Source: an uncultured Cyclobacteriaceae bacterium (GTDB lineage Bacteria; Bacteroidota; Bacteroidia; Cytophagales; Cyclobacteriaceae). Taken from it: DNA of 49,382 bases. The first letter of the stretch is position 1. Each line of letters begins with the position of its first letter. Made by a program: the position numbers and the translations under genes. Positions 21,901-29,501 of this stretch are shown one piece after another. The stretch spans positions 1 through 49,382 of the forward strand of contig CANLOE010000050.1 in the NCBI GenBank assembly GCA_947492745.1. The letters run 5' to 3'. The notes beneath the pieces are model-generated. The model did no database searches, was not told where the DNA came from, and worked only from the letters and a program-made list of their open reading frames with translations.

Positions 21901-23720
21901 CTCAATATAGCCACAACCAACCAAGGGCTTTTTTCTAAATTCACCCCCACCAGGTCATCCAGGCCAACTTTATGGGTTGCTACCAAATAACGGGCAAACT
22001 GGTTTGCTTTTTCATTAAGCTCCTGATAAGATAATCCTTCATCATAAAAAGTAACCGCCGTATTATTTGGTGTAGCAGCTACTTGTTTTTCAAACCGACA
22101 GGCCAAATGTTGAAAATCGGAAACAACTTCTTCGGCAGGAACATTAAATGAACTTATTTGCGCTTTTTCTACTTCATCCAAATAATTTACCTTAGCCACT
22201 ACCTGCTGAGGGTCTCGCACAATACATGCTATCAAATTTTTAAAGTGTCTTAAAAATTGCCCGATTGATTCAAGGTCATACACATCAGGATTAAAATTGA
22301 TACGGAAATTAAGGTAGTTCTCCTGCTCGTGGACAGTTAAATCAAAGTCGAATTTGGATTTGGTCTCCCCGATATCCATCATTTCCGAGAAATCCATGGG
22401 GGTGGGATTGTCCTGGTTTTGTTTCTCCTCAAAGTTTTGTAATGAAAGCACGGCATCTACCAATGCCCCTCTACTCATATCCCTTTGTAAATTTAAGTCG
22501 GACATGAGCTGGTCAAAGGGGTATGTCTGGTGGGCAAAGGCTGCCAATGTACTTTCCTTCACTTCATTGAAAAATGAAATGAAACTTTTGTCAGGGTCTA
22601 CCGCAGTCCTCAGCGCCAGTGTATTCACATAAAAACCTATCTGGTTTTCCAAGTCCGGGTGGTTACGGCCCGCTACCGGTGTACCAAAAATGAGGTCGGT
22701 CTGGGAAGTATACCGGTACCATAGTACATTGAGGCTTGCCAACAAGCCCATGAACAAGCTACCTTCATGAGCAAGGCAAAAGTCTTTGAGTTTTTTAGTT
22801 AGCTCTGGAGATAAATAACCTCCTATACTATGGCCGTTGTGGGTCTGTACCCCAGGCCTCATTTTAGTACGGGGTAAGTCCATGGTAGGAAGCTCTCCTC
22901 TCAAATGTTCCAGCCAGAAATCCCTATGTTCCGAGACACGACCATTATCCGATTGTGCCGAATTCCAATAAGTATAGTCTTTGTACTGGATGGTCAAAGG
23001 AGAAAGCCCTGCATTTGTACCGCTTTTCAAGGCAGTATAAAAAGCCATGACATCTTTCGACAATACTTCTAAAGACCAGCCGTCACAGATGATATGGTGG
23101 AGGTTGTAGTAAAAAATGAACTTATCCTTTTCCAATTGGAGTAAACTTGCCCTGATGAGGGGGCCTTTTTCAAGGTCAAAAGGCAAGTAGGCATCGGCTG
23201 ATATAAAATCTTGGACTACAGTTTCCTTGTTTTTTTCACCGGATAAATCCTGAAAACCTATCTTAAACCCTAGTTCCTTTTCTGTCAATACCCACTGTTT
23301 GATTTCCTTTTGGTCATCCACTTTGAAAACTGTACGGAGGATCTCATGGCGTTCTATCGTTAGCCTTATCGCTTTTTCAAACTTGGCTACCTCCACCACT
23401 TCATCCAATTCGACGGTATAAGGTTCATTATAAGCTACCGACCCTTCGTCAAACTGGCTTAATACCCAAAGCCTTTGCTGACCGGGAGACAACTTATAGT
23501 TTTTTTGGGGGATGATGCCAGGTATAGGATCATAGGATTTTCCTATGTCATATTTCTTCAAATAGGCGATGAGCTTGGTCTTGTTCTCCTTCAGTTGTTG
23601 GATAACCTCCGGACTCGGCTTGTCACCTTTGAAGACCACCTTGATATCGTCCCCCTTTAACTTTAAGTGTATTCCTTTCTGCTGTAGCGTAGTCAATAAA
23701 TCCTTCATCAGGTCGCTCAA
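15987..23720 (-). CDS. Hybrid NRPS-PKS: docking-C-A-PCP-KS-AT-KR-ACP
   Basis: A 2577-residue hybrid that adds one amino acid and extends it by one ketide unit. Order: TubC-like docking (1-58); C (about 70-505, HHIICDG at 208); A (about 530-1050, YTSGSTGKPKG near 678); PCP (LGANS near 1072); KS (from about 1128, active-site DTACSSS near 1297, ETHGTATNLGDP, and the KSNMGHLDAAAG His); AT (GHSTGE near 1733, specificity motif LAGHS); KR region (from about 2150, nucleotide fold near 2238); ACP (LGGDS near 2518). The KR dinucleotide motif reads TGGLNTIT where TGGLGGIG is expected, and the catalytic-Ser position is displaced, although the Y-x-x-x-N pair (YSIVN) remains, so ketoreduction may be lost. 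There is no DH or ER. Pocket residues are D-I-F-D-F-G-T-I-F, nearly identical to module 2 of the 35969 gene. The frame opens at TTG 23720; ATG 23708 (codon 5) is an equally plausible start. The tail ends NNTIKV. Confidence 0.94.
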   Translation of the reverse strand: MSDLMKDLLTTLQQKGIHLKLKGDDIKVVFKGDKPSPEVIQQLKENKTKLIAYLKKYDIGKSYDPIPGIIPQKNYKLSPGQQRLWVLSQFDEGSVAYNEPYTVELDEVVEVAKFEKAIRLTIERHEILRTVFKVDDQKEIKQWVLTEKELGFKIGFQDLSGEKNKETVVQDFISADAYLPFDLEKGPLIRASLLQLEKDKFIFYYNLHHIICDGWSLEVLSKDVMAFYTALKSGTNAGLSPLTIQYKDYTYWNSAQSDNGRVSEHRDFWLEHLRGELPTMDLPRTKMRPGVQTHNGHSIGGYLSPELTKKLKDFCLAHEGSLFMGLLASLNVLWYRYTSQTDLIFGTPVAGRNHPDLENQIGFYVNTLALRTAVDPDKSFISFFNEVKESTLAAFAHQTYPFDQLMSDLNLQRDMSRGALVDAVLSLQNFEEKQNQDNPTPMDFSEMMDIGETKSKFDFDLTVHEQENYLNFRINFNPDVYDLESIGQFLRHFKNLIACIVRDPQQVVAKVNYLDEVEKAQISSFNVPAEEVVSDFQHLACRFEKQVAATPNNTAVTFYDEGLSYQELNEKANQFARYLVATHKVGLDDLVGVNLEKSPWLVVAILSVFKSGAVYVPIDVDYPKERIDYISNDAGCKLVIDQDVLTSFEDFLGDSNICSKENLSVQVKEDSVAYIIYTSGSTGKPKGVKVLHKNLNHFFDNVLDRYGVSSTVSMPFIASHAFDISMFQLFTPILKGGCSQLINKEVFQDLPQFVSILSKSTALDTVPAVYDMLVNHILENQLSAQFDTITNLFIGGDKISDQLLMRLPLAFREAIVTVTYGPTEGTIFCTDAVYPKGAITQETKGTVIGKPMKNTEIYILDNYNQTVGIGIAGEICIGGAGVTLGYHNKVDITQERYVSLSGISSKPLYKTGDLAKFLSDGRIEFIGRKDNQLKIRGYRIESEEISRTMLSMDDVEEALIVDCTLNGTKELVGYFTSKSGVEEVQVKQFLQKSLPGYMVPVYVIALETFPLTPNGKVDRKNLPPPVVNSKESETYVPPRNKIEQKLGQLVANELRLERDKVGVFDNFFDLGANSIRIIKLLNTLNQEFGTDLKAVTLFQYPNINDLVTYVSGDQPDQREEEEDLPLGHDDIAIVGMSGRFPKSANLKEFWANLSEGKELSTFYTDEALKAKGIADDVIADAQFIPVKSAAEAVDRFDYAFFGYTEDEAKFMDPQIRVMHEEAWKALESAGHDPAVKHNKIGVFLAASDNLNWQLHTKVTDNEKVDSFLLNKISQRNFISTLISYSLNLKGPSIYIDTACSSSLVAVSNACKHILQGECNMALAGGVSIRTTPNIGYRYEEGTIMSSDGHCRPFDAKSSGTIEGEGAGVVVLKRLREALTDGDEIHAVIKGAATNNDGRQKVGFTAPSVIGQASCIRKAQRLADIPSESISYIETHGTATNLGDPIEIEALNKAFDHNTEHTCAIGSVKSNMGHLDAAAGVAGLIKTVLAMKYRKLPPSVNFENPNPEVNFQNGPFYVNNELKQWEGEYPLRAGVSSFGVGGTNAHVVLEEAPPAQKSGASKENQLLLWSAKTKTAVAAYRQALITDVNSHPDARYIADLAYTLKTKKANFKYRSYLTYDGKSPIEADSIENKIVAVGKEVPGIVFMFSGSGSQYLKMGKGIYETEPYFKTCLDKGFALLQKATNIDFRSVLYDEVPSHKADINNNLYTQPIIFIFEYALAKLLMKWGIVPKCMIGHSTGEYTAACISGVFDYETALQLVIKRADLMSKAPKGAMLTVGLTEEATKELLTDELSLAAVNSKEYCVVSGLPHAIDSLFEVLEAKGVPCSKLRISLAGHSFLMDEALDEFEMAVSKVQLQAPRIPFVSNKSGRQITDKEATSPAYWRAHLRQTVRFFEGIQGIVDSGRPHAFIEVGPGQVLKTFASQILQGTGHTVINTTRHPKEEIKDQAFLLDKLGELWCHGVAMDWNAFYEGQERYRVPAPTYAFTPHQLPTIVDPLARLNTKRLQGNHNSIEGSFYLQDWKKSVLQQQPVTNKAGQYVLFAHDEPWTKALRAKLGNAGNEITTIVQAKDFVNEGAHYAIDPSEEEHYDKLRQAIAWDNVDHLIYAWRGEATHPDTIAQEVVKLTYLAALLEQAKATVKVTLITQSSQFVLGDEPVSMLSNVAASTWQALLQERHKGSFSWVDLDVWDESTASKVAMELTANATRYIAYRRGKRYDQGYQAIPLHSPDNSDILEKEGHYLVTGGLNTITSTLALHLMGKYAAKVCLIGDEPISEDTYQAFIQQLTTYQGYFSYHQVSLSDTKGLKSQIAGLEANHGTISGVLHTDSIQMGEMETFAPLESLDQEVARQHLHDQIQGINNIIEIFEEKGLSCLWVATGSNSIFGGEMQGLYSIVNTYIDARIQKLDREGWQSVNLDVLNQQDFQKESLGQIFESTVSIKEHARVVSSFQDMEGDITNLQKDRKIEKEHDEQQKVTVERPEMDFNYEAPATPTESKLVNIWEDFFGINQIGVLDSFFELGGDSLKGLVVCRMINKAFGVQINIKDFYKKPTVRKLAEEIDLVEKITTMQQVKTNNTIKV

Positions 23721-23791
23721 AGTTTAATTTAAAATTTGCTGTACTGCTGAATCCGCCATCATTGCTGCAAGGCGTCTCCATACATTTTATT

Positions 23792-25033
23792 TTACAGTAA
23801 AACCGACATGTTCCCGAACGTATGTTTGTTCTCCAACATATCAGCGTGCGCTTGGGGCAGTTCTTTCCAAGTGTATTTGTTGGACACTTTTAACTTGAAT
23901 TTTTGTTGTTCGATCAATTTATTCCCTGTTGATAGGTCTTTAAGTGAGCTGAAATGAGAACCCTGTATCCTTTTCTGCCTCATCCAGATATAGGAGGCAT
24001 CCATGGTCAGGTTAAAGCCGGTGGTGGCCCCACAAAACACGACCATGCCCCCTGTTTTCACCAAATAGCAACTGACCGGCATGGTATTTTTCCCTACATG
24101 TTCAAAGACAATATCGGGGTTGACCCCTTTGCCCGTTATTCCCCAGATGGCTTTACCAAATTTTCTGACTTCTTTGAGGTACTTGCTGTAGGCTTCTTTG
24201 TCTTCGGTGTTGGGCAAAGCGCCCCAGCAATCAAAATTATTCCTATTGATATAGCCTTTGGCTCCCAACTCGACACAGCGCTCTCCCTTTTCATCCGAAG
24301 AGGTGACCGCAATGGCATTGGCACCGGCCAGTTTGATGAGCTGGATTGCAACGGTACCCAGCCCGCCGCTTGCCCCCCATACCAGCACGTTCATTCCCGG
24401 CTTCAGATCATGGGGAGGGTATCCGAACAACATATTCCAAGCTGTTGCATAAGTGAGCATGTAACTCCCTGCCTCTTCCCATCGCAGGTGTTTGGGTTTC
24501 TTCAACAACTGTGTTGCTTTCACTGCCGTATACTGGGCAAAAGCCCCATAAGGAGTTTCATAGCCATAGATCTTTTGTGAAGTGCAGAGCATAGTGTCCC
24601 CTCCATTGCATTCGTCACATAGACCACAAGACTGGGAACAATGTACGATCACCTCGTCGCCCACCTGAAACTGAAACCCAGGGTTGTTGACCAGTCCATC
24701 GCCTACTTTCCAAATGACACCCGCAGCATCACTACCTGCGATATGGAAATCTTTACCGTGAAAGAGTGTAGGCGAAGCTGGAGAACCCATTGCTGCCCAA
24801 AGCCCATTGTAATTGATACCCACGGACTTTACCTTGATCAATACTTCATCAAACCCAACTTCAGGTACGTCCACTACCTCTTCCTGAAAAGACTGTAAGG
24901 GATGGCCGTGATTGTCCGGGCGGATAACATAAGCATGCATTTTTTTTGGCACTACACCCAGTTCCGGGCTTTCATCAAAGCCATATAGCTCTTTTTCCAG
25001 TGTTAATTCCATATCGATATTAGTTAGCATCAT
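23792..25033 (-). CDS. Crotonyl-CoA carboxylase/reductase-family enzyme
   Basis: A 413-residue medium-chain dehydrogenase/reductase of the crotonyl-CoA carboxylase/reductase (CCR) family. Visible family features are the N-terminal MHAYVIRPDNHG segment, GINYNGLWAAMG, the cysteine-rich CSQSCGLCDECNGG stretch, GYETPYGAFAQY, the nucleotide-binding GASGGLGTVAIQL, and the diagnostic C-terminal blocks FEHVGKNTMPVSCYL, GGMVVFCGATTG and WMRQKRIQGSHF. CCRs reduce and carboxylate 2-enoyl-CoAs to alkylmalonyl-CoA extender units such as ethylmalonyl-CoA; non-carboxylating relatives only reduce. I have not scored the CO2-pocket residues, so which activity applies is open. It is encoded between the two polyketide synthase genes (19 bp after one stop, 71 bp before the next start), so a role in supplying their AT domains is the natural inference. 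Two consecutive ATG codons offer starts at 25033 or 25030; the first is used here. Confidence 0.9.
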   Translation of the reverse strand: MMLTNIDMELTLEKELYGFDESPELGVVPKKMHAYVIRPDNHGHPLQSFQEEVVDVPEVGFDEVLIKVKSVGINYNGLWAAMGSPASPTLFHGKDFHIAGSDAAGVIWKVGDGLVNNPGFQFQVGDEVIVHCSQSCGLCDECNGGDTMLCTSQKIYGYETPYGAFAQYTAVKATQLLKKPKHLRWEEAGSYMLTYATAWNMLFGYPPHDLKPGMNVLVWGASGGLGTVAIQLIKLAGANAIAVTSSDEKGERCVELGAKGYINRNNFDCWGALPNTEDKEAYSKYLKEVRKFGKAIWGITGKGVNPDIVFEHVGKNTMPVSCYLVKTGGMVVFCGATTGFNLTMDASYIWMRQKRIQGSHFSSLKDLSTGNKLIEQQKFKLKVSNKYTWKELPQAHADMLENKHTFGNMSVLL

Positions 25034-25052
25034 TTAATTTCTATCTTGTGGT

Positions 25053-28000
25053 CTATATGGTTAGTTCGTTCATTGTCTCACCTGATTCTCTTTCAGCGTT
25101 TTGAAGGTCTTTCATTTTCAGTCCGATTTCTATTTCTTGGCCTATACTTCGAATGGTAGGGTTTTTGAAAAAATCCTTGGGTTTTAACTCCACATTAAAA
25201 GCCTTAAAAATTGACCTACTGATGGTCAGTGCTTTTAGAGAGTCGCCACCAAGCTCAAAGAAGTTATCAAAGACCCCAATTTTGTTGACCGAAAAGAAAG
25301 GTTGCCAGACTTCCACCAGTTGTTTTTCAACCTCAGTAGAAGGTGCTACATAATTATCAAGGGCAAGTTCCTCGGTCACTTCATCCTCAGCCTCTTGTTT
25401 TTCGTCTTGGGGGCTTTGTTTTAATACCAGATCATTGAGATTACGATTGGAAACCGCTATCTGAGGGATGTCGCCAATCGTCAATGTCCTCTCCAATATT
25501 TCGGGCAGGTATTTGAAATCGATCCAATCTTTGCCGATCCCTTCCAGGTTCACACAATACCAATGTGGCAAGGACTCCTTGTGATGTTCTACATAAGCAT
25601 CCATAAATCGGTTGGCGACTGCATAGGCCCCATAAGCTATACCTCCTATCCATGTAGAGTTACTGGAAGTAAGCCACACAAAGTCCAGTTGGGAATCTTC
25701 GAAAACCTTGCGGATGTTCAGCACACCGTCTACCTTCGGAGAGAACTGTTTTTGGATGACCGCCTCGTTGATCTGTGCTACCGGGGCAAAGGTGTCTTGG
25801 TTATCGATTTTCTCTGCGGCCGTATGGATTACCCCGGCTACTTCACCGATGTCGGCTTTCATATCGACGACGACACTTTGCAGTGATGCATAGTCCGATA
25901 CGTCACCCTGATAGTAGTATAACTGGTCTGATGAGGAATAATACTCTTTGAGCAAGGCAATCTGAAAGGTTTCCAGTTTACCTTCTAAACTGACTAAATC
26001 TGCCTCTTGCGGTAAGGGGCTCCTTCCCAGCAAAGCTACTTTAGCCTTGTAGTTTTTGATAAGGTAGAGTGCCAATACAGCAGCTACCTTACCATAGCCT
26101 CCTGTAATGAGATATACCCCATTTTCCCTCAGTATAGACCGTCCACTAGGTGATGTTAATGGGGCTTGATTAAAACATAGTTCAAAGCGCTGGCGATGCC
26201 TATAAGCGACATATTTAGTAGTGGTATTCTGTAGCAGGTCAGCTATAAGTCGCTCAAGCAGTATGGGATTTGCACTTTCCATATCCACATCAATACTACA
26301 ACTAAAGAGCTCTGGGTACTCTTGGTCCAGTACACTGATCAGGCCCATGATACTGTTGGCCCCGATATCCATTTTTTCGGTTAAGGTAATCGGGTGTCCA
26401 TAGTGACCTATACAGGTCAGCTTTTTCCCTAAGCCGCTCTGGTACTGCCCGAGCGCTTTACAGCAATACACAAAAGTCAATAACTGCTGAAGAATCTCAC
26501 TTTGGTTTTCCCCTGATAGTGACCATGAGAAAACGATATGGTCGATAGGGTCGGCCTCTGTCTCCAGATGATCAAATAGTTGTTGATAATCCCCTTCTTT
26601 TTCCGGATGGAGGACATATTTCCCATCTTCATATTGAAATGCCTCACCTTGCACCACGGTAGTCACTTGGTGCCCTTTCTGTAATAGCGCTTTTATCAGT
26701 TGGTCTACCCCTGCGGTACCATTATCAAAAATCAGGAAATTCTGTACGCTTTCATCCATACTACTATGTGGCAGCAAGGATTTTTTCCATTCAGGGAAAT
26801 AGAACCAGTGGTCTATGCTTGTATCAGAGAATGCATACTTTTCATGCAGTTCTTCCATGACATTGACAGTAGCAGGCAGTTTTGTTTTCTCAAAACTATA
26901 GCCCGGTGCAGGCACTATCCCCACTGCACATCCTTCATAATAAGCCTCCCAATCTATTTGGGCTCCATAGGCCCATAGTTGCCCCAATTTTTCGGTCAGA
27001 AACCTTAAATCATTGATTTCCTCCTTTGGATGCCTGACCAGATTGACGATCGACTTTTGCTCCTTATCTACAATGATCTGGTTCAGGAAGGTCTTTAAGG
27101 TACTGCCGGGCCCCACTTCGATAAACAAATTGTTTGTATCGTTCCTGATGATTTCAGCTACTCCCTTATTGAAGTTGACTGTTTCCCGGAGGTGTTTTAC
27201 CCAGTATTTGGTAGAAGTGGCTTCTTCAACAGTGATTTCTTTTCCTGAAATATTGGATATAAAAGGGATACTTGGAGCTTGCAATGCTACTTGGTTTACC
27301 TTTTCCTCAAACGCTGGCAATATGGGATCCATCAGGAAAGAATGCCCGGCCACGGATACCCTTAATTTAGAGCAGGTCACGCCCTGCCTTTCTAAATCTG
27401 TGAATAATCTGTCTATTGCTTCTTGTTTACCCGATACGACACTGTACTCAGGGGCATTGACAGCAGCGAGCGACAGGTCACTATTGAGCAGTGCTTTTGT
27501 GGCCTCTTCTGATAGTCCCACGGTCAACATCCCTCCGGCAGCGGTCTGGCTGATCAACCCGGCCCGGCCGATGATCAATGCCAGCCCTTCTTCATAGCTG
27601 AATACACCGCTGATACAGGCCGCTACATACTCGCCTGTACTATGACCGATCATTTGGTCGGGCTGGATGCCCCACTTCATCAGTAACCGGGCATAGGCAT
27701 ACTCTATAATGAATACCAGTGGCTGGGTATAGCGGTTATCGTTGATATTGATCGATGGGGTGTTTTCACCATAGAGTACTTCTTGAAAATCTATCCCTAA
27801 GGCTGACTTTAAAAATACAAAGCCCTTATCCATCATTTCCCTAAAGAAAGGTTCTCCTTCGTACAGGTCTTGCCCCATGTGTCGGTACTGGGTCCCCGAT
27901 CCGGGAAACATAAATACAATCTTTTTTGGGCCGCTTTTTGTAACGGTCAGAGGGGTATCTGTGTCATACTGGGCTAACAAGTCTTCTTTCCCTTCACCAA

Positions 28001-29486
28001 CGATAAAGCTTCTGTACCTGAAAGCTTCTCTTCCTGTTTTCAGTGTATAGGCCAAATGGTCGGATATCTCCGCTTGCTTTTCGATAAAGCCTTTTAATTT
28101 TTCTTGATACCGTTCCAGGCCTGCTTGGGATTTTGCAGTACTTACCAACAACTGGAATTTTTTAGTGCTCGGTGCCAAAGGCCGCTCGGGGGCCTCTTCT
28201 AAGATGACATGCCCATTGGTGCCTCCTATTCCATAGCTGCTTACTCCAGCCATTCGGGGCTTTCCAGCTTTCGTTTCCCAATCGCTCAAAGTTGCATTGA
28301 CATAAAAGGGGCCTTTGTGAAAATCGATTTCCGGGTTGGCTTCTTCAAAAGAAATGGAAGGGGGTATTTTTTTGTGTTTTAGTGCCAGTGCGGTTTTGAT
28401 CAGCCCGGCGATACCGGCAGCACCATCAAGGTGTCCCATGTTTGACTTTACAGAACCGATGGCGCACCGATGGGCGGTATCGTTCATAAACGCTTTGTTC
28501 AGCCCTTCTACTTCCACTGGATCCCCCAGACGGGTACCTGTACCATGCGCTTCTACATAAGTGATCTCCTTATGGGTAATCCCTGCAATCTTATGGGCCA
28601 GCTGGATACACTCTGACTGTCCATTGACACTGGGGGCCGTAAAGCCTACCTTACGGTTCCCATCATTGTTGACCGCTGTAGAACGGATCACAGCATAGAT
28701 GTGGTCATGATCATTGATGGCCTCTTCCAACCTTTTTAAGACAATCACCCCAACGCCTTCGCCCCCTACCGTACCAGTGGAATCCTTATCAAATGTCCTG
28801 CAATGACCGTCTTGGGAGTGTACCAAGCCATCTTCAAAGTAATACCCTTTGGTAGGGTCTGAATCTATAGTGATGCCTCCTGCCAGAGCAATAGCACAAT
28901 CTTTGGTCAGCAATGCCCTACAGGCCAGGTGTGTGGCAGTCAGCGAGCTTGAGCAGGCTGTATCGACAAAGAAGCTAGGCCCTTTTAAGTTTAAATTATA
29001 GGAAATCAGTGTGCCTATGGAGCTGATACGTGATATCTTGTCCTGATAAAATGAGTTGACCAGCTCATCCCTATTGATCCAGTCATGTACCCTCCAGTTA
29101 AAGTTATCCCTTGCGTTGAGGTAAAGCCCGATTTTCTTTGCGTATTGGTAAGGGTTGATTCCTGCGTCTTCCAATGCTAGCCAGACTTCTTCATGCAGTA
29201 CCCTTATCTGAGGGTCCATATGGGAAGCTTCGGGCTTGGTATATCCGAAGAAGGCATGGTCAAAGTTTTCAGGGTTTTCTATACGGGCACCTGCCTTTAC
29301 AAAGTTGGGCTCTTCAAGCTGCTCTTCCTTTACGCCGGAGGCCAGTACTTCTTCATCGGTATAAGCACTGATCAATTCATTCCCATTGGCAAGGTTATCC
29401 CAGAAAGCATTCAGGTCCTCGGATTTTGGAAACCTGCCTGCCATGCCTATGATGGCAATGTCTTTTTTTATGTTCCTTTTTGTCAT
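25053..29486 (-). CDS. Polyketide synthase module KS-AT-KR-ACP
   Basis: A 1477-residue single-module type I PKS. Nearly at residue 1 it enters the KS (DIAIIGMAGRFPKS from about 9; active-site DTACSSS; EAHGTGTRLGDP; KSNMGHLDGAAG). The AT follows (FPGSGTQYRHMG; GHSTGEY near 614; specificity motif VAGHS), then a KR with structural subdomain (from about 900; YLITGGYGKVA near 1125; Ser of LTSSN and YAVAN tyrosine and asparagine near 1280-1295) and an ACP (LGGDS near 1412). Unlike the KR of the 23720 gene, the catalytic Ser-Tyr-Asn set is in register, so a beta-hydroxyl product is likely. No DH, ER or methyltransferase is seen. The VAGH motif differs from HAFH (malonyl) and YASH (methylmalonyl) and resembles ethyl/alkylmalonyl ATs. 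There is no TubC domain; the N-terminus is short and basic (MTKRNIKK), matching the acidic tail of the upstream synthetase. The tail ends MNELTI. ATG start, 15 bp after the preceding stop. Confidence 0.95.
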   Translation of the reverse strand: MTKRNIKKDIAIIGMAGRFPKSEDLNAFWDNLANGNELISAYTDEEVLASGVKEEQLEEPNFVKAGARIENPENFDHAFFGYTKPEASHMDPQIRVLHEEVWLALEDAGINPYQYAKKIGLYLNARDNFNWRVHDWINRDELVNSFYQDKISRISSIGTLISYNLNLKGPSFFVDTACSSSLTATHLACRALLTKDCAIALAGGITIDSDPTKGYYFEDGLVHSQDGHCRTFDKDSTGTVGGEGVGVIVLKRLEEAINDHDHIYAVIRSTAVNNDGNRKVGFTAPSVNGQSECIQLAHKIAGITHKEITYVEAHGTGTRLGDPVEVEGLNKAFMNDTAHRCAIGSVKSNMGHLDGAAGIAGLIKTALALKHKKIPPSISFEEANPEIDFHKGPFYVNATLSDWETKAGKPRMAGVSSYGIGGTNGHVILEEAPERPLAPSTKKFQLLVSTAKSQAGLERYQEKLKGFIEKQAEISDHLAYTLKTGREAFRYRSFIVGEGKEDLLAQYDTDTPLTVTKSGPKKIVFMFPGSGTQYRHMGQDLYEGEPFFREMMDKGFVFLKSALGIDFQEVLYGENTPSININDNRYTQPLVFIIEYAYARLLMKWGIQPDQMIGHSTGEYVAACISGVFSYEEGLALIIGRAGLISQTAAGGMLTVGLSEEATKALLNSDLSLAAVNAPEYSVVSGKQEAIDRLFTDLERQGVTCSKLRVSVAGHSFLMDPILPAFEEKVNQVALQAPSIPFISNISGKEITVEEATSTKYWVKHLRETVNFNKGVAEIIRNDTNNLFIEVGPGSTLKTFLNQIIVDKEQKSIVNLVRHPKEEINDLRFLTEKLGQLWAYGAQIDWEAYYEGCAVGIVPAPGYSFEKTKLPATVNVMEELHEKYAFSDTSIDHWFYFPEWKKSLLPHSSMDESVQNFLIFDNGTAGVDQLIKALLQKGHQVTTVVQGEAFQYEDGKYVLHPEKEGDYQQLFDHLETEADPIDHIVFSWSLSGENQSEILQQLLTFVYCCKALGQYQSGLGKKLTCIGHYGHPITLTEKMDIGANSIMGLISVLDQEYPELFSCSIDVDMESANPILLERLIADLLQNTTTKYVAYRHRQRFELCFNQAPLTSPSGRSILRENGVYLITGGYGKVAAVLALYLIKNYKAKVALLGRSPLPQEADLVSLEGKLETFQIALLKEYYSSSDQLYYYQGDVSDYASLQSVVVDMKADIGEVAGVIHTAAEKIDNQDTFAPVAQINEAVIQKQFSPKVDGVLNIRKVFEDSQLDFVWLTSSNSTWIGGIAYGAYAVANRFMDAYVEHHKESLPHWYCVNLEGIGKDWIDFKYLPEILERTLTIGDIPQIAVSNRNLNDLVLKQSPQDEKQEAEDEVTEELALDNYVAPSTEVEKQLVEVWQPFFSVNKIGVFDNFFELGGDSLKALTISRSIFKAFNVELKPKDFFKNPTIRSIGQEIEIGLKMKDLQNAERESGETMNELTI

Positions 29487-29501
29487 ATTGTTTTCTAGCT
29501 A

